Below, piece by piece: positions 24,585-33,506 of a DNA stretch of 64,000 nt. Under the pieces are notes generated by a model, which saw nothing but the letters and a program-made list of their open reading frames with translations, had not been told where the DNA came from and made no database searches. How positions within the stretch are numbered: position 1 is the stretch's first letter; the number at the start of each line of letters is the position of its first letter. The stretch is from assembly GCA_964384945.1 (NCBI GenBank), contig CAYLMK010000009.1, positions 1-64,000 of the forward strand, written 5' to 3'. Both the position numbers and the translations under genes were made by a program. Origin of the DNA: S015-6 sp964384945 (GTDB lineage Bacteria; Desulfobacterota; DSWW01).

Positions 24585-25052
24585 GTGAAGCCGGGTGAAG
24601 GCGGGCCGAACACGAGTCTCCCCGCGGAATGCCTCAAGGAAGCCGACGCCGACGAGGAGGAGTGGGCGACCGCGACCCGTCGCGTGCTTCTCTACCTCAA
24701 GGCTCTGGGCGTATCCCCCCGGCAAGCTCTCACCCTCGCGCAGCAAGCCCTCGATCGTGCCGAGGCGGAACCGGAGTTGCGCCGGGAACGGGCTGCCTTG
24801 ATTTCACTCAGATCGCTTCTGCACACACGAGGTGTCTCCGAAAACAGTCTCTTACCGTTCCTGACCCTGGAGGGAATCCCGATTCGTGGGAACATCACGG
24901 CGGTGCCCCCTCCCAACCGCGGGCTGATGCCTCCCGCAAGGATCGACCGGGGACCCTGGCTCACCTTTCTCGCGAGCTGCACGAGACGCTGCCTCCCTTT
25001 TCTAAGAACGGGTCGAGGAAGACGAAATGAAAAAAGGCAGCGCAAGACCTAG
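24585..25052 (+). CDS. hypothetical protein between opgG and opgH
   Basis: 155 residues from a GTG start with a good GGGGAGGT site. The first ~85 residues are alpha-helical and charged (EEEWATATRRVLLYLKALGVSPRQALTLAQQAL), the rest Pro- and Arg-rich. No signal peptide or obvious membrane span. The gene overlaps opgH by 26 bp. I recognise no family; it may be a small partner or stabiliser of the glucosyltransferase. Confidence 0.6.
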   Translation: MKPGEGGPNTSLPAECLKEADADEEEWATATRRVLLYLKALGVSPRQALTLAQQALDRAEAEPELRRERAALISLRSLLHTRGVSENSLLPFLTLEGIPIRGNITAVPPPNRGLMPPARIDRGPWLTFLASCTRRCLPFLRTGRGRRNEKRQRKT

Positions 25053-27186
25053 GCCCGATGCGCCGGGTCCGGCGCCGGCCGGGAAGTCTGCCGCACAGAC
25101 TGAAACACGCCCGACCCGCTGGAGGCGGGCAGCCCGGCTCAGACGGCTCCTCATCACCACACTCATCCTCTACACCACGGTCATCGCCTCCTCCTACATG
25201 GCGGACGTACTGCCCGGCATGGGTTCCACCCGGCTGGAGCTCGCCATCGTAATCGTTTTCGGCGCGCTGTTCGCCTGGGTCTCCATCGGCTTCTGGGAGG
25301 CCATGGGAGGAGTGTTCACGCTTTGGCGGGGTCGCGACCCCCTGGCCGTCAGCGCAGCCGCTGCCGAGGACCCGGGCCCGATTGGGGATGACTGCCGCAC
25401 AGCGGTCGTCATGCCCATCTGCAACGAGGAGGTCGGCCGGGTCTTTTCCGGCCTGCGCGCCACCTACCGTTCGCTGGAGAGGACCGGTCAAATCGAGCGC
25501 TTTCATTTTTTCGTGCTCAGCGACACGGGCGACCCGGATACCTGGGTCGCGGAGGAGATCGCCTGGGCCCGCCTCTGCCGAGACGTGGGGGGACTGAACC
25601 GGATCTTCTACCGGCACCGTACGAGCAATTACAAGCGCAAGAGCGGAAACATCGCGGACTTCTGCAGATGCTGGGGCCGCAGTTACCGGTACATGATCGT
25701 GCTCGATGCGGACAGTGTGATGCAAGGGGAGACCATCGTCCGGCTTGTGAAGATCATGGAGGCGCGCCCGGAGGCCGGCATCGTTCAGACCGCCCCGCTC
25801 GCGGTGAACCGGGAGAGCCTCATCGCCCGTGTCCAGCAGTTCGCAAGCCACGTGTATGGCCCTGTCTTCAACGCCGGACTCCACTTTCTGCAGCTCGGCG
25901 ACTCCCATTCCTGGGGGCACAACATGATCATCCGCATTCAGCCCTTCATGGAGCACTGCGGGCTTCCCAGGCTGCCCGGCAAGCCGCCGCTCGGCGGGCA
26001 CATCTTGAGTCATGACTTCGTCGAGGCCGCCCTGATACGCAAGGCCGGATGGGAGGTTTGGCTTGCCCATGACCTGAGCGGAAGCTATGAAGAGATACCG
26101 TCCAGCCTGATCAACGAATTGAAGAGGGATCGGCGCTGGTCCCAGGGAAACCTGCAACATATCCGGCTGCTCTTCACGGGGGGACTGTTTCCGGCGCACC
26201 GCGCCCTGTTCCTGCACGGCGTGATGTCGTACGGTTCGGCTTTTCTGTGGCTCCTGTTTCTCTGCCTGAGTTCGGCCAAGGCAGTTGCGGAGGCCTTTCA
26301 GAGGCCGGATTATTTCCCGGCGGAGCGAGCGCTCTTTCCGGAGTGGCCGCTGTGGCACCCCCGCTGGGCGCTCACGCTGCTCGCCGCAACGGCCGTCCTG
26401 CTGTTCCTCCCCAAGGTTCTCAGCGTGCTCACGCTCATCCTTCGGCAAAAGAAGGCCCGACCGTACGGGGGTGTGTTCAGGCTTCTGCTGAGCACGCTGC
26501 TGGAGGCGGCCATCTCCTCCTTGTTTGCCCCATCGCGGATGGCCTATCACTGCAAGTGCTTCGTGCTCCCCCTTCTGGGGCGCGAGGTGGGCTGGTCGGG
26601 ACAGCAGAGGGGCGACCGCGAGACACGCTGGCGCGATGCGTTCCGCTTTCATGCCGGCACCATGTTTTTGGCCTTGCTGTGGGCCGCGGCCCTGTTTGTC
26701 TACAACCGCTCCTTCTTCTGGTGGATCTCGCCCGTGTCGTTCCCGCTGATCCTCGCGGTGCCCCTTTCTGTCTGGTTCAGCAGGGTGGCCCCGGGAAGAG
26801 CCTTCCGCCGGGCGGGGCTGTTCCTGACCCCGGAGGAACGCAACCCGCCCGAGGTGCTCGCGGACCTGGCCCGGGGCGCCGAGAGCCCGGAAGGGCTGGA
26901 CGATCAGCTTCCCGTCGCCTGGCGGCAGGGATTCATACGGGCCGTCGTGGATCCCAGCGTGAACGCCTTGCACCGCTTCCTGGTGGAAAGCGTGAAAAAG
27001 CCTTCCGGTTCCGCCCAACGTTTGAACCAAGGGATTCTGCAGAAGGCCTTGTCGTCAGGTCCCGGAAGCCTCAGCGACAAGGAAAAAAAGAGACTGCTTC
27101 GGGATCCGAAAACGCTCTTAGAGCTGCATCGGGAGCTGTGGGAAGGAACCGTGGGGAAGGCGGCTCGCGGGTGGGGTCTGCCCTGA
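25027..27186 (+). CDS. opgH: glucan glucosyltransferase OpgH/MdoH
   Basis: 719 residues. Inner-membrane family 2 glucosyltransferase that makes the linear beta-1,2-glucan of periplasmic glucans from UDP-glucose. Two N-terminal membrane segments precede a large cytoplasmic catalytic domain with VLSDTGDPD, the DxD-type LDADSVM, SHDFVEAALIRKAGWEVWL and the product-site RRWSQGNLQH; further membrane segments follow from about residue 395 to 600, then a cytoplasmic tail. Shorter than E. coli OpgH (about 850), mainly at the N-terminus. Forms an operon with opgG and three accessory genes. Its activity in other bacteria responds to osmolarity. Confidence 0.93.
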   Translation: MKKGSARPRPDAPGPAPAGKSAAQTETRPTRWRRAARLRRLLITTLILYTTVIASSYMADVLPGMGSTRLELAIVIVFGALFAWVSIGFWEAMGGVFTLWRGRDPLAVSAAAAEDPGPIGDDCRTAVVMPICNEEVGRVFSGLRATYRSLERTGQIERFHFFVLSDTGDPDTWVAEEIAWARLCRDVGGLNRIFYRHRTSNYKRKSGNIADFCRCWGRSYRYMIVLDADSVMQGETIVRLVKIMEARPEAGIVQTAPLAVNRESLIARVQQFASHVYGPVFNAGLHFLQLGDSHSWGHNMIIRIQPFMEHCGLPRLPGKPPLGGHILSHDFVEAALIRKAGWEVWLAHDLSGSYEEIPSSLINELKRDRRWSQGNLQHIRLLFTGGLFPAHRALFLHGVMSYGSAFLWLLFLCLSSAKAVAEAFQRPDYFPAERALFPEWPLWHPRWALTLLAATAVLLFLPKVLSVLTLILRQKKARPYGGVFRLLLSTLLEAAISSLFAPSRMAYHCKCFVLPLLGREVGWSGQQRGDRETRWRDAFRFHAGTMFLALLWAAALFVYNRSFFWWISPVSFPLILAVPLSVWFSRVAPGRAFRRAGLFLTPEERNPPEVLADLARGAESPEGLDDQLPVAWRQGFIRAVVDPSVNALHRFLVESVKKPSGSAQRLNQGILQKALSSGPGSLSDKEKKRLLRDPKTLLELHRELWEGTVGKAARGWGLP

Positions 27187-27266
27187 CGGCCGCGCCCTTT
27201 GGCGGCCCTCGTTTCCCGGCCCGGAACAGCGGGCCGGATCTTGGGAATCTCGAACGGAGAGATACC

Positions 27267-28418
27267 ATGCGCCGGATTTCGAACGGTCCTCATCCATGCC
27301 TTGTCCTTGCCGGTTCCTTCCTTCTTGTCCTTTTCGCCGGGGTTCTGCGCATCGGACAGGCCGAGGAGTATAAAGGTTCTTTTGTCTCCGCTGCTCTCAT
27401 GGAGGCGGAAACAGGGGAGTTTCTGCTGGAATCCAACAGCCGCGCACAACACCCGCCTGCCTCGCTCGTCAAGATGATGGTGGCGCTCATCGTTATGGAA
27501 AAGGTCGGGCAGGGAGCCCTCCATCTGGAGGAGGAGGTCACGGTATCCCGACGGGCCTCCCAAATGGGCGGCTCGCAGGTCTACTTGAAGCAGGGCGAGG
27601 TCTTCACGCTCGAGCAGCTCATGAAGGCCATGATGATTCATTCGGGAAACGATGCCGCCGTAGCCTTGGCCGAACATGTGGCGGGAAGTGCGGAGGCCTT
27701 CGTGGACCTGATGAACTTGAAGGCCGGGGAAATGGGGCTGACGGACAGCGTGTTTCGGTCGGTCCACGGTCTTCCACCCGGAAAGGGGCAGGAGCCCGAT
27801 CTGTCATCCGCCCGCGACTTGGCCGTGATCGCCAGGGCTGTGGTCCGCCTTCCAAAGCTTCTCGAATGGTGCTCGACGGTATCCGAGCCTTTTCGGGGCG
27901 GGGCCTTCCTCCTTCGGAATACGAACAAACTGCTTACAAGCGGCAACGGAGTGGACGGGATCAAGACCGGTTACACGAGGGGATCCATGTTCAGCATCGC
28001 CGCCACGGCGACTCGGGATTCCATTCGAATGATCGCCGTGGTCTTGGGCGCACCCACCGACCGGGCCAGGTCCATCGAGACGACCCGCCTGCTGACGATC
28101 GGTTTCAATCGCTTCAAGGAGGTCCAGGTTGCCCGAGCCGGTCAGACCCTCGCCAAGAAGCTGCCGATTCGAAACGGGAAAAAAGAGGAAATCGATCTCC
28201 GGTATGCCGGGGATCTTTGCCTCAAGGTGAAGGCCGAAAATGCCCGAGACGTGGTTCTTGCGGAGGACCTGCCCCAGGACATGAAGGCTCCGGTTGCTGA
28301 AGGGCAGACAGTAGGCAGGGCAAGCGCCAAACTCGGGGATCGGGTGCTTGGCTCGGTCGACATTGTTGCGGCCGAACCCGTGGAAGAAGCCTCCTTCATG
28401 GAACGACTTTTCCGGTAA
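27267..28418 (+). CDS. D-alanyl-D-alanine carboxypeptidase (peptidase S11, DacA/DacC-like)
   Basis: 383 residues. Penicillin-binding protein 5/6-type enzyme that trims the terminal D-Ala of peptidoglycan stem peptides. Signal peptide (LVLAGSFLLVLFAGVLRIGQA), then the three active-site motifs: S-L-V-K in PASLVKMM, S-G-N in HSGNDAAVAL, and K-T-G in DGIKTGYT. A C-terminal PBP5-like beta domain and an ending SFMERLFR suitable as an amphipathic membrane anchor follow. ATG at 27267 with GGAGAG upstream. It lies 80 bp after opgH and is the last + strand gene before a convergent pair. Confidence 0.93.
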   Translation: MRRISNGPHPCLVLAGSFLLVLFAGVLRIGQAEEYKGSFVSAALMEAETGEFLLESNSRAQHPPASLVKMMVALIVMEKVGQGALHLEEEVTVSRRASQMGGSQVYLKQGEVFTLEQLMKAMMIHSGNDAAVALAEHVAGSAEAFVDLMNLKAGEMGLTDSVFRSVHGLPPGKGQEPDLSSARDLAVIARAVVRLPKLLEWCSTVSEPFRGGAFLLRNTNKLLTSGNGVDGIKTGYTRGSMFSIAATATRDSIRMIAVVLGAPTDRARSIETTRLLTIGFNRFKEVQVARAGQTLAKKLPIRNGKKEEIDLRYAGDLCLKVKAENARDVVLAEDLPQDMKAPVAEGQTVGRASAKLGDRVLGSVDIVAAEPVEEASFMERLFR

Positions 28419-28452
28419 ACCCGCTGCGTTGCCCGTGCCTCTTCGGTTCACG

Positions 28453-28485
28453 GTTCCAAGGGTTTTCTTCAAACCCTGAAGGAAC
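28453..28485. terminator. bidirectional hairpin between convergent genes
   Basis: GTTCC-A-AGGGTTT-TCTTC-AAACCCT-GAA-GGAAC: a 7-bp inner and 5-bp outer stem. It lies between the convergent ends of the carboxypeptidase (28418) and NlpC-type gene (28534), the place for a shared terminator. Confidence 0.6.
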
Positions 28486-28533
28486 GCGCAAGCTCCCTCA
28501 GGCCTTGCGTCGTCCGGCCATCCGCGCAGGGTC

Positions 28534-29823
28534 TCAGTAAGAGAGATCGAACAGGAAGAGGAAGTCGCTGGAAGACCTGCCCCGAACCCTTGAGCCGCCG
28601 AGCGACTTCGAAGGGTCTCCGAATGCATGCTGACCGGCGAACGAGATCCGCATCAGGTCCGTCAGCTTGTATCGGAACCGAAGGGACATGCCCCACTCGT
28701 TCGTGTTCCCCGCCAAGTCAAGCGGCTGAAGGGCCGATTCCAGGCGATCCGCGTAATCGACCGCCATCGAAAGGTCGTAGGCGGCAAGGGGCGGAGCCAG
28801 CAGGGCCTCCAATCCCAGCACACTGCGGGTGTCCCCCCAGTTCTCTTCGAGAGCTGTTCCTCTCTCGATGAGCGTGAGGGAGGGGCGAATCCGGAACCCA
28901 TCGAAGAGGCCGATCTCTCCCGCCAGACTCAATCCGCCCTGGAGAAAGGTCCGGGGGTCCTCGGGGTTACCCGTGTGGGAGGTCCCGCCTTTGAGGCTCG
29001 ATGGGAAAAGCGTCAATCCGGGCTCAAAGAGGGATCTCTCCCAGAAGGCGCTCATCTGCAGGTTCACGAAATCCATGGCGAGATCCCTCTGGTAACCGAT
29101 CTCGATGGAATAGGGCGCATCCCACCACCGATCCGACGGAGATCCCGGGTCGCTCGTCCAAGGGAACGGATCCTCAACTCCGGAAAACGGCTGCTCATCA
29201 TGAAGAAGGAGGGAAACATGAAGCCTGAAGCTGCTCCGCTCGTCAAAGGGAACGTCTGCAAGGGCTCGGGCCAGCGTCACGTCATCGCGGGTGTCGTTCT
29301 CGAGGCCCATGAGCCTTCTCGAGCCTGCGAGAATTGATTTCCAGTACGGGTTCTCGAGGCTGGAGATGACGACCCCCTTGCGGCCGATGGAGTGCACAAA
29401 CTTCCCGTCCTCGAGATAGATACCGACATGGTCGATCGTGTTCCTCTTCTTGAAAAAGACGAGGTCGCCCTTCCGGAGAGGCTCTCTCGAGGTGTCCCGG
29501 AAGATGCCCAACCGGTACTGCATCGAGGCTTTGTGAGGCAGTTCCAATCCGAAAAGCCTGAAGTACATGTACTTGGAAAAACCGGAGCAGTCCATCCCGG
29601 ACCGCGAGGAGCCTCCCCGCCGGTAAGGGATCCCCAGACACTCCCTAACATTCTCCTGGAAAAGGGTTTCATCCAGGTTGTAGCATGCCCCTCCCCCCGA
29701 TGAGTCGGGAACGGATTGCTGTCTCGCGGCCTCACCGGGACGGGCGGGCAGGAGAAGAAAGAGCGAACTTAGCAGGAATACAAGCTGCGGGATCGGCCCG
29801 TGCCTCCGGGAGCGGCTATGCAA
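28534..29823 (-). CDS. NlpC/P60 peptidase fused to a C-terminal beta-barrel-like domain
   Basis: 429 residues. Signal peptide (LVFLLSSLFLLLPARPGEA), then an NlpC/P60 cysteine peptidase domain (about residues 50-170) with catalytic Cys in GMDCSGF and His in DHVGIYLEDGKFVHSIG; such enzymes cut peptidoglycan stem peptides. The remaining ~250 residues are rich in alternating aromatic/hydrophobic strands, and the protein ends DFLFLFDLSY, with the aromatic final residue typical of outer-membrane barrels. The start is a TTG at 29823 with GAGAGG six bases upstream. The domain order (periplasmic hydrolase then barrel) is unusual. It lies downstream of a class A PBP on the same strand. Confidence 0.8.
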   Translation of the reverse strand: MHSRSRRHGPIPQLVFLLSSLFLLLPARPGEAARQQSVPDSSGGGACYNLDETLFQENVRECLGIPYRRGGSSRSGMDCSGFSKYMYFRLFGLELPHKASMQYRLGIFRDTSREPLRKGDLVFFKKRNTIDHVGIYLEDGKFVHSIGRKGVVISSLENPYWKSILAGSRRLMGLENDTRDDVTLARALADVPFDERSSFRLHVSLLLHDEQPFSGVEDPFPWTSDPGSPSDRWWDAPYSIEIGYQRDLAMDFVNLQMSAFWERSLFEPGLTLFPSSLKGGTSHTGNPEDPRTFLQGGLSLAGEIGLFDGFRIRPSLTLIERGTALEENWGDTRSVLGLEALLAPPLAAYDLSMAVDYADRLESALQPLDLAGNTNEWGMSLRFRYKLTDLMRISFAGQHAFGDPSKSLGGSRVRGRSSSDFLFLFDLSY

Positions 29824-29942
29824 ATCCGACCTCTCTTGAGAAATTCCGTTGTAACTTCAGCAGGATAGGAGCACCACGAGAACGCGGGCAGATTGTCGGA
29901 TATATTTATCACAAGGAGCCGGAAGATGCAAGGGAGAAAATC

Positions 29943-32900
29943 CTACCCCCCCTTGGCGGGTTCCGAAGGATGGGCGGCCCTCATCGATTCCTGCCCGGTA
30001 ATCAGGGGAAGGAGGTCCGGGAGCAGGACCTTGAGAACCTGGACCGGCAGAGAACTCGTGAAGGTATACGCTTCCGCCCTGGGCCCCGGCGCATAGACCG
30101 TAATCGCCCCGAAAAATCGGTCGCCGATGAAGAAGACAAAGGTCGCCGTCCGGTTGATCACCCTGGATTCGATCAGGCGGCCTCCTGCCCCGAAGGTTTC
30201 GTAGCGATTGTCTCCGGTACCGGTCTTGCCACCGACGGGTACACGGGTGCCGTCAAGATTCTCATATGGGCTGCTGCTGAGCCTCCGGGCGGTCCCCCTC
30301 TCGACGACATCGAGCAGGGCGGACCGCACGATCGAGGCAACCTCAGGCCTGAGAACCCTCTCCCCCGGCCTTTCCTGTCGGCGGAGGATGGTTTCGTAGG
30401 GGGTTGCCTCTGCAAAATGGAACTCCTCGAGCTGAACGGACGGGAAGCGCACACCGCCGTTCAGGATAATACCGATGAGTTCGGTGAGAGCGGCCGGACG
30501 GTCCGCCGAGCTTCCAATGGCGGTCGCGTAAGAGGGAACGAGGGAATCAAAAGGGTAGCCGAGGCGCTTCCAGGATTGATGGATCTCCTGAAAGGCTTCG
30601 ATTTCCAAAAGGTTTCGGATTCGGGTGTCCTGTACCCTCTTCCTCTTGGTCTTGAAAAGCCACCTATAGACCTCCTGCCGCTCGGTTTCACTCGCCTGGA
30701 TAGCCTGCTCGAGCGTCGCTTCCGGATTCCGGCTGAGGAAGGAGACCATCCACAATTCCAGGGGATGTATACGCGCCAGGTATCCTCTGTCGGATAGCGA
30801 AAGGGAAGCTGACGCGTGTTGCGCATGGATCCTCCGGACCGAGGCTTCGGTTAACGCGGAACCCTCCAGGCGGTCCCTGAGAAAGGCCTCCAGGTCTTCG
30901 GCGCTTGCCTCCGGGTTCACGGAAAGGTAGACGGCGGCCAGACGATTCGGTAAAGGCTTGACGGCCTCGAAGATCAGGTCCATGGCCTCGTCCGCGGTCT
31001 TCCCTCGGTACTTGGAATAAAACCGCCTCAGGAAAAGCCGGCCCTCCTTGTCCGCAAACTTGGAGAGGTAGGCCTGACGCGCCGGGTCTTGCATGTCCTC
31101 GAGGATCCTGGCCGAAGACGTGGGTGCCCCGAACATGTGGTAGCGGACAATGTCCCGCATCAGGCGAATGAAAACCAGGTTCACGGAGTCCCGAAGTGCC
31201 TCTCGAACGGAGGGCACTCGTTCGTCCTCCTCCTTGTCGAAATTGGAAAAGGTGTGCAGTCCCCCCCCCGTGTAGAAGCGCTCCCACGGACTGGCGGAAT
31301 AGCGTCGATTCATGGCCGCTTCCAGCATGGCCGCCAGTGTCCGGTCGCTGCCGTTCAACAGGTAATCGACGGCCCAAACGGTCAGCGGATCCCCGGCTTC
31401 CCGGAGAGCCGCCTTCAACTCTTCCCGGCCGGACCCGGCATACCTTTCATGCAGGTCGGCTATGATTTCCAGATACGTAACCAGTGTCCGGAGCTTCGCA
31501 GTGGAGCCCAGTTCGAGCTTTGTACCGTCGTTGATGTCGAAGGGGTGGTTGAAACTGTCCGCCTGCACCCGGAGGAGGTTCGCCTGTTTTCCGCGCTCGT
31601 AGAGCGTGAGGCTGTAAATCACCGAGTTCACATCAGAAGGGTTAAGGAGCCGCGGTCCGATCAGGCCGGCCGCCCGGGCCCGCTCCGGATTCAGCAGCGC
31701 CCGCAAGGAGTCCGTGACCAATTGCTGCGCCCTTCGGTCAAGCGTTGTCTTCACCGTAAGGTCCAGGCGGTCCAGATCGTAGACCGTGTCAACCCCGAGC
31801 AGCGTCAATAACCTTGTACGCACGGCATTTGCGGCCTTCCGCTGATAGAAAGGCACGGGCTCGATCGGGGGCGCCGCCCTGCGCAAACGGACTTGGGCCT
31901 TCAGGGAGGCATCCTGTAGACGAGAGGAAATCAGGCCTGCCTCGTGCAACATGTGGAGGTGGCTGTCCGCGAGTCTTGCCAGGGCATCGGGATCCCTCAG
32001 TAGATAGTAGGAGGGGCGCCGCTGGGAAAGGAGCAGGCTGAGCACCTCTTTGTAGGCAAGGCCTCTTGCCTCTACCATCTCCTCGCTCAGGGTCTCTTCG
32101 GGCACCGAGAGAAGGCCGTTTACATATTCCAGGTCCTCGCCGAACCAATTCCACAGGCCGTCCCCCAACCCCGTCACCTCCCCGTGGCCCGGAAGGGCCG
32201 CGAGCGGAACGGAGTTGATGTAGTCCAGGACGATCCGGCGGCGGCTTTCGCGTGTGTCTTCCCCATCCAGGTAGGCACGAAAAGAGGCCGAAACCATCTG
32301 ACGGAGCTTTTCCAGCGCGTCTGAAGTTCGTCCCTCGGGAGAATGCCGGAATTTTTCGAGTTGCGTGGCCAGTGTGCTGCCTCCGGCGATGTTTCGTTCC
32401 GTGCCGGCAATGGCCAGGGTCGCTTCCAGCCCCGACCTGAGCAGGCGGTCCCACTCCACCGTCGGATTTCGAGATGGATAGCGGAAATCAAGCAACTCCC
32501 GGTTCTCGATGAAAAGCAGGGTATCGACGATGAGCTTGGGTATCGAATCGAAACCTTCGTAGGTTCGTTCCGGATACACTGCGAAGAAGAGATCTTCCCC
32601 CCTGCGATCCATAACGCGCAGGCCCGCCCGGCTTTTCTCCCGGTAGGGCGGGAAAAAGCCCCAATTCGTGAAGCGGAGAAGCTCGGGGGAGAAACCCGCT
32701 TGCGTCTCGATGGAAAAACCTTTGCCTGTCAAGAGGCTCACGAAGCTCGGAAGACGGGAGTACCCCATTCTCTGGTCGTACGGACCCGATTCGGGGAATC
32801 GGATCGAGGTGCTCGGGCCCGCTTCGAGCTTGAAGGTAAGCCGCTGTGCCCGGTCGGCCAGAAGTCGAGACTGAATTTTGGATCCCCGCAGCTCAGCCAC

Positions 32901-33038
32901 CACAAGGACCGTCAGTGCGGCGGACAGAGCCACGACCGCGAAGTGGTTTAACAAGTTTCGAAGCGAGATCCTTTCCCACAGGTTCGGAAGCCGCACCGTA
33001 CCGCTCCAGGCGTGCATTCTCAAGATCCAGGTAGACAT
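29943..33038 (-). CDS. class A penicillin-binding protein (GT51 + transpeptidase), enlarged
   Basis: About 1031 residues from ATG 33038 (GAGGA site); the frame opens further upstream. Bifunctional peptidoglycan synthase: one membrane anchor near residue 30-50, a GT51 domain with catalytic Glu in LLFIENREL (about 178) and GGSTLATQLEKF, then a transpeptidase with STAK (Ser about 512), SVN (about 618) and KTG (about 938). The SVN-to-KTG distance of about 320 residues is far longer than usual, because of a helical, charged insertion of roughly 170-200 residues. The region between membrane anchor and GT51 is also extended. Probably secreted-side cell wall synthesis; the insertion may bind a partner. 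Confidence 0.88.
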   Translation of the reverse strand: MSTWILRMHAWSGTVRLPNLWERISLRNLLNHFAVVALSAALTVLVVAELRGSKIQSRLLADRAQRLTFKLEAGPSTSIRFPESGPYDQRMGYSRLPSFVSLLTGKGFSIETQAGFSPELLRFTNWGFFPPYREKSRAGLRVMDRRGEDLFFAVYPERTYEGFDSIPKLIVDTLLFIENRELLDFRYPSRNPTVEWDRLLRSGLEATLAIAGTERNIAGGSTLATQLEKFRHSPEGRTSDALEKLRQMVSASFRAYLDGEDTRESRRRIVLDYINSVPLAALPGHGEVTGLGDGLWNWFGEDLEYVNGLLSVPEETLSEEMVEARGLAYKEVLSLLLSQRRPSYYLLRDPDALARLADSHLHMLHEAGLISSRLQDASLKAQVRLRRAAPPIEPVPFYQRKAANAVRTRLLTLLGVDTVYDLDRLDLTVKTTLDRRAQQLVTDSLRALLNPERARAAGLIGPRLLNPSDVNSVIYSLTLYERGKQANLLRVQADSFNHPFDINDGTKLELGSTAKLRTLVTYLEIIADLHERYAGSGREELKAALREAGDPLTVWAVDYLLNGSDRTLAAMLEAAMNRRYSASPWERFYTGGGLHTFSNFDKEEDERVPSVREALRDSVNLVFIRLMRDIVRYHMFGAPTSSARILEDMQDPARQAYLSKFADKEGRLFLRRFYSKYRGKTADEAMDLIFEAVKPLPNRLAAVYLSVNPEASAEDLEAFLRDRLEGSALTEASVRRIHAQHASASLSLSDRGYLARIHPLELWMVSFLSRNPEATLEQAIQASETERQEVYRWLFKTKRKRVQDTRIRNLLEIEAFQEIHQSWKRLGYPFDSLVPSYATAIGSSADRPAALTELIGIILNGGVRFPSVQLEEFHFAEATPYETILRRQERPGERVLRPEVASIVRSALLDVVERGTARRLSSSPYENLDGTRVPVGGKTGTGDNRYETFGAGGRLIESRVINRTATFVFFIGDRFFGAITVYAPGPRAEAYTFTSSLPVQVLKVLLPDLLPLITGQESMRAAHPSEPAKGG

Positions 33039-33506
33039 GAAATCCTCAGGAAAACGGGGTCGCCGGGTACACCCACAGTTCACAATCTTCCGATACCGGC
33101 CTCCCGACCGTCCTAAGCAATCCAAGTGCCAGATTGAATGCCTTCAACGCTTCGGGTCCTCGTATTGCGAAAGTACTTGTATGGATTAGTTTTTTTCTCA
33201 TCGCCCCCCCGGTTTGGGCACGGCGCGCAGGCATGGATTGTCTTTTCCAGAATGAGAAAAAATTGGCCCGATATCGGAAAACGAGAATACCGCATGATGC
33301 CTTCTGTACGATCTGGCTTCCCAACCGCCTCTCGCATAGCGGCCCTCTTGACACCGAGCGGGCTTTCTTCTGGCGCTTCCCTCCCTCCGGATGCCTATTA
33401 TACTATAGATGCCGGGACGCCGGTATCGTTACATCCCAGTCGCGGGGCCAGGACATGGAAGCAAGGCGAATCCCTTCCGCGGATCTCCGCTGAACCGCAG
33501 GGAGGC
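33039..33506. other. gene-free stretch upstream of the class A PBP
   Basis: About 470 bases between two minus-strand genes. Short open frames on the + strand (from 33134 and 33138) have no recognisable domains and low-complexity composition. The stretch 33160-33290 is AT-richer than its surroundings and may hold the PBP promoter. A TATAAT on the minus strand near 33400 lacks a good -35 partner. Confidence 0.4.
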
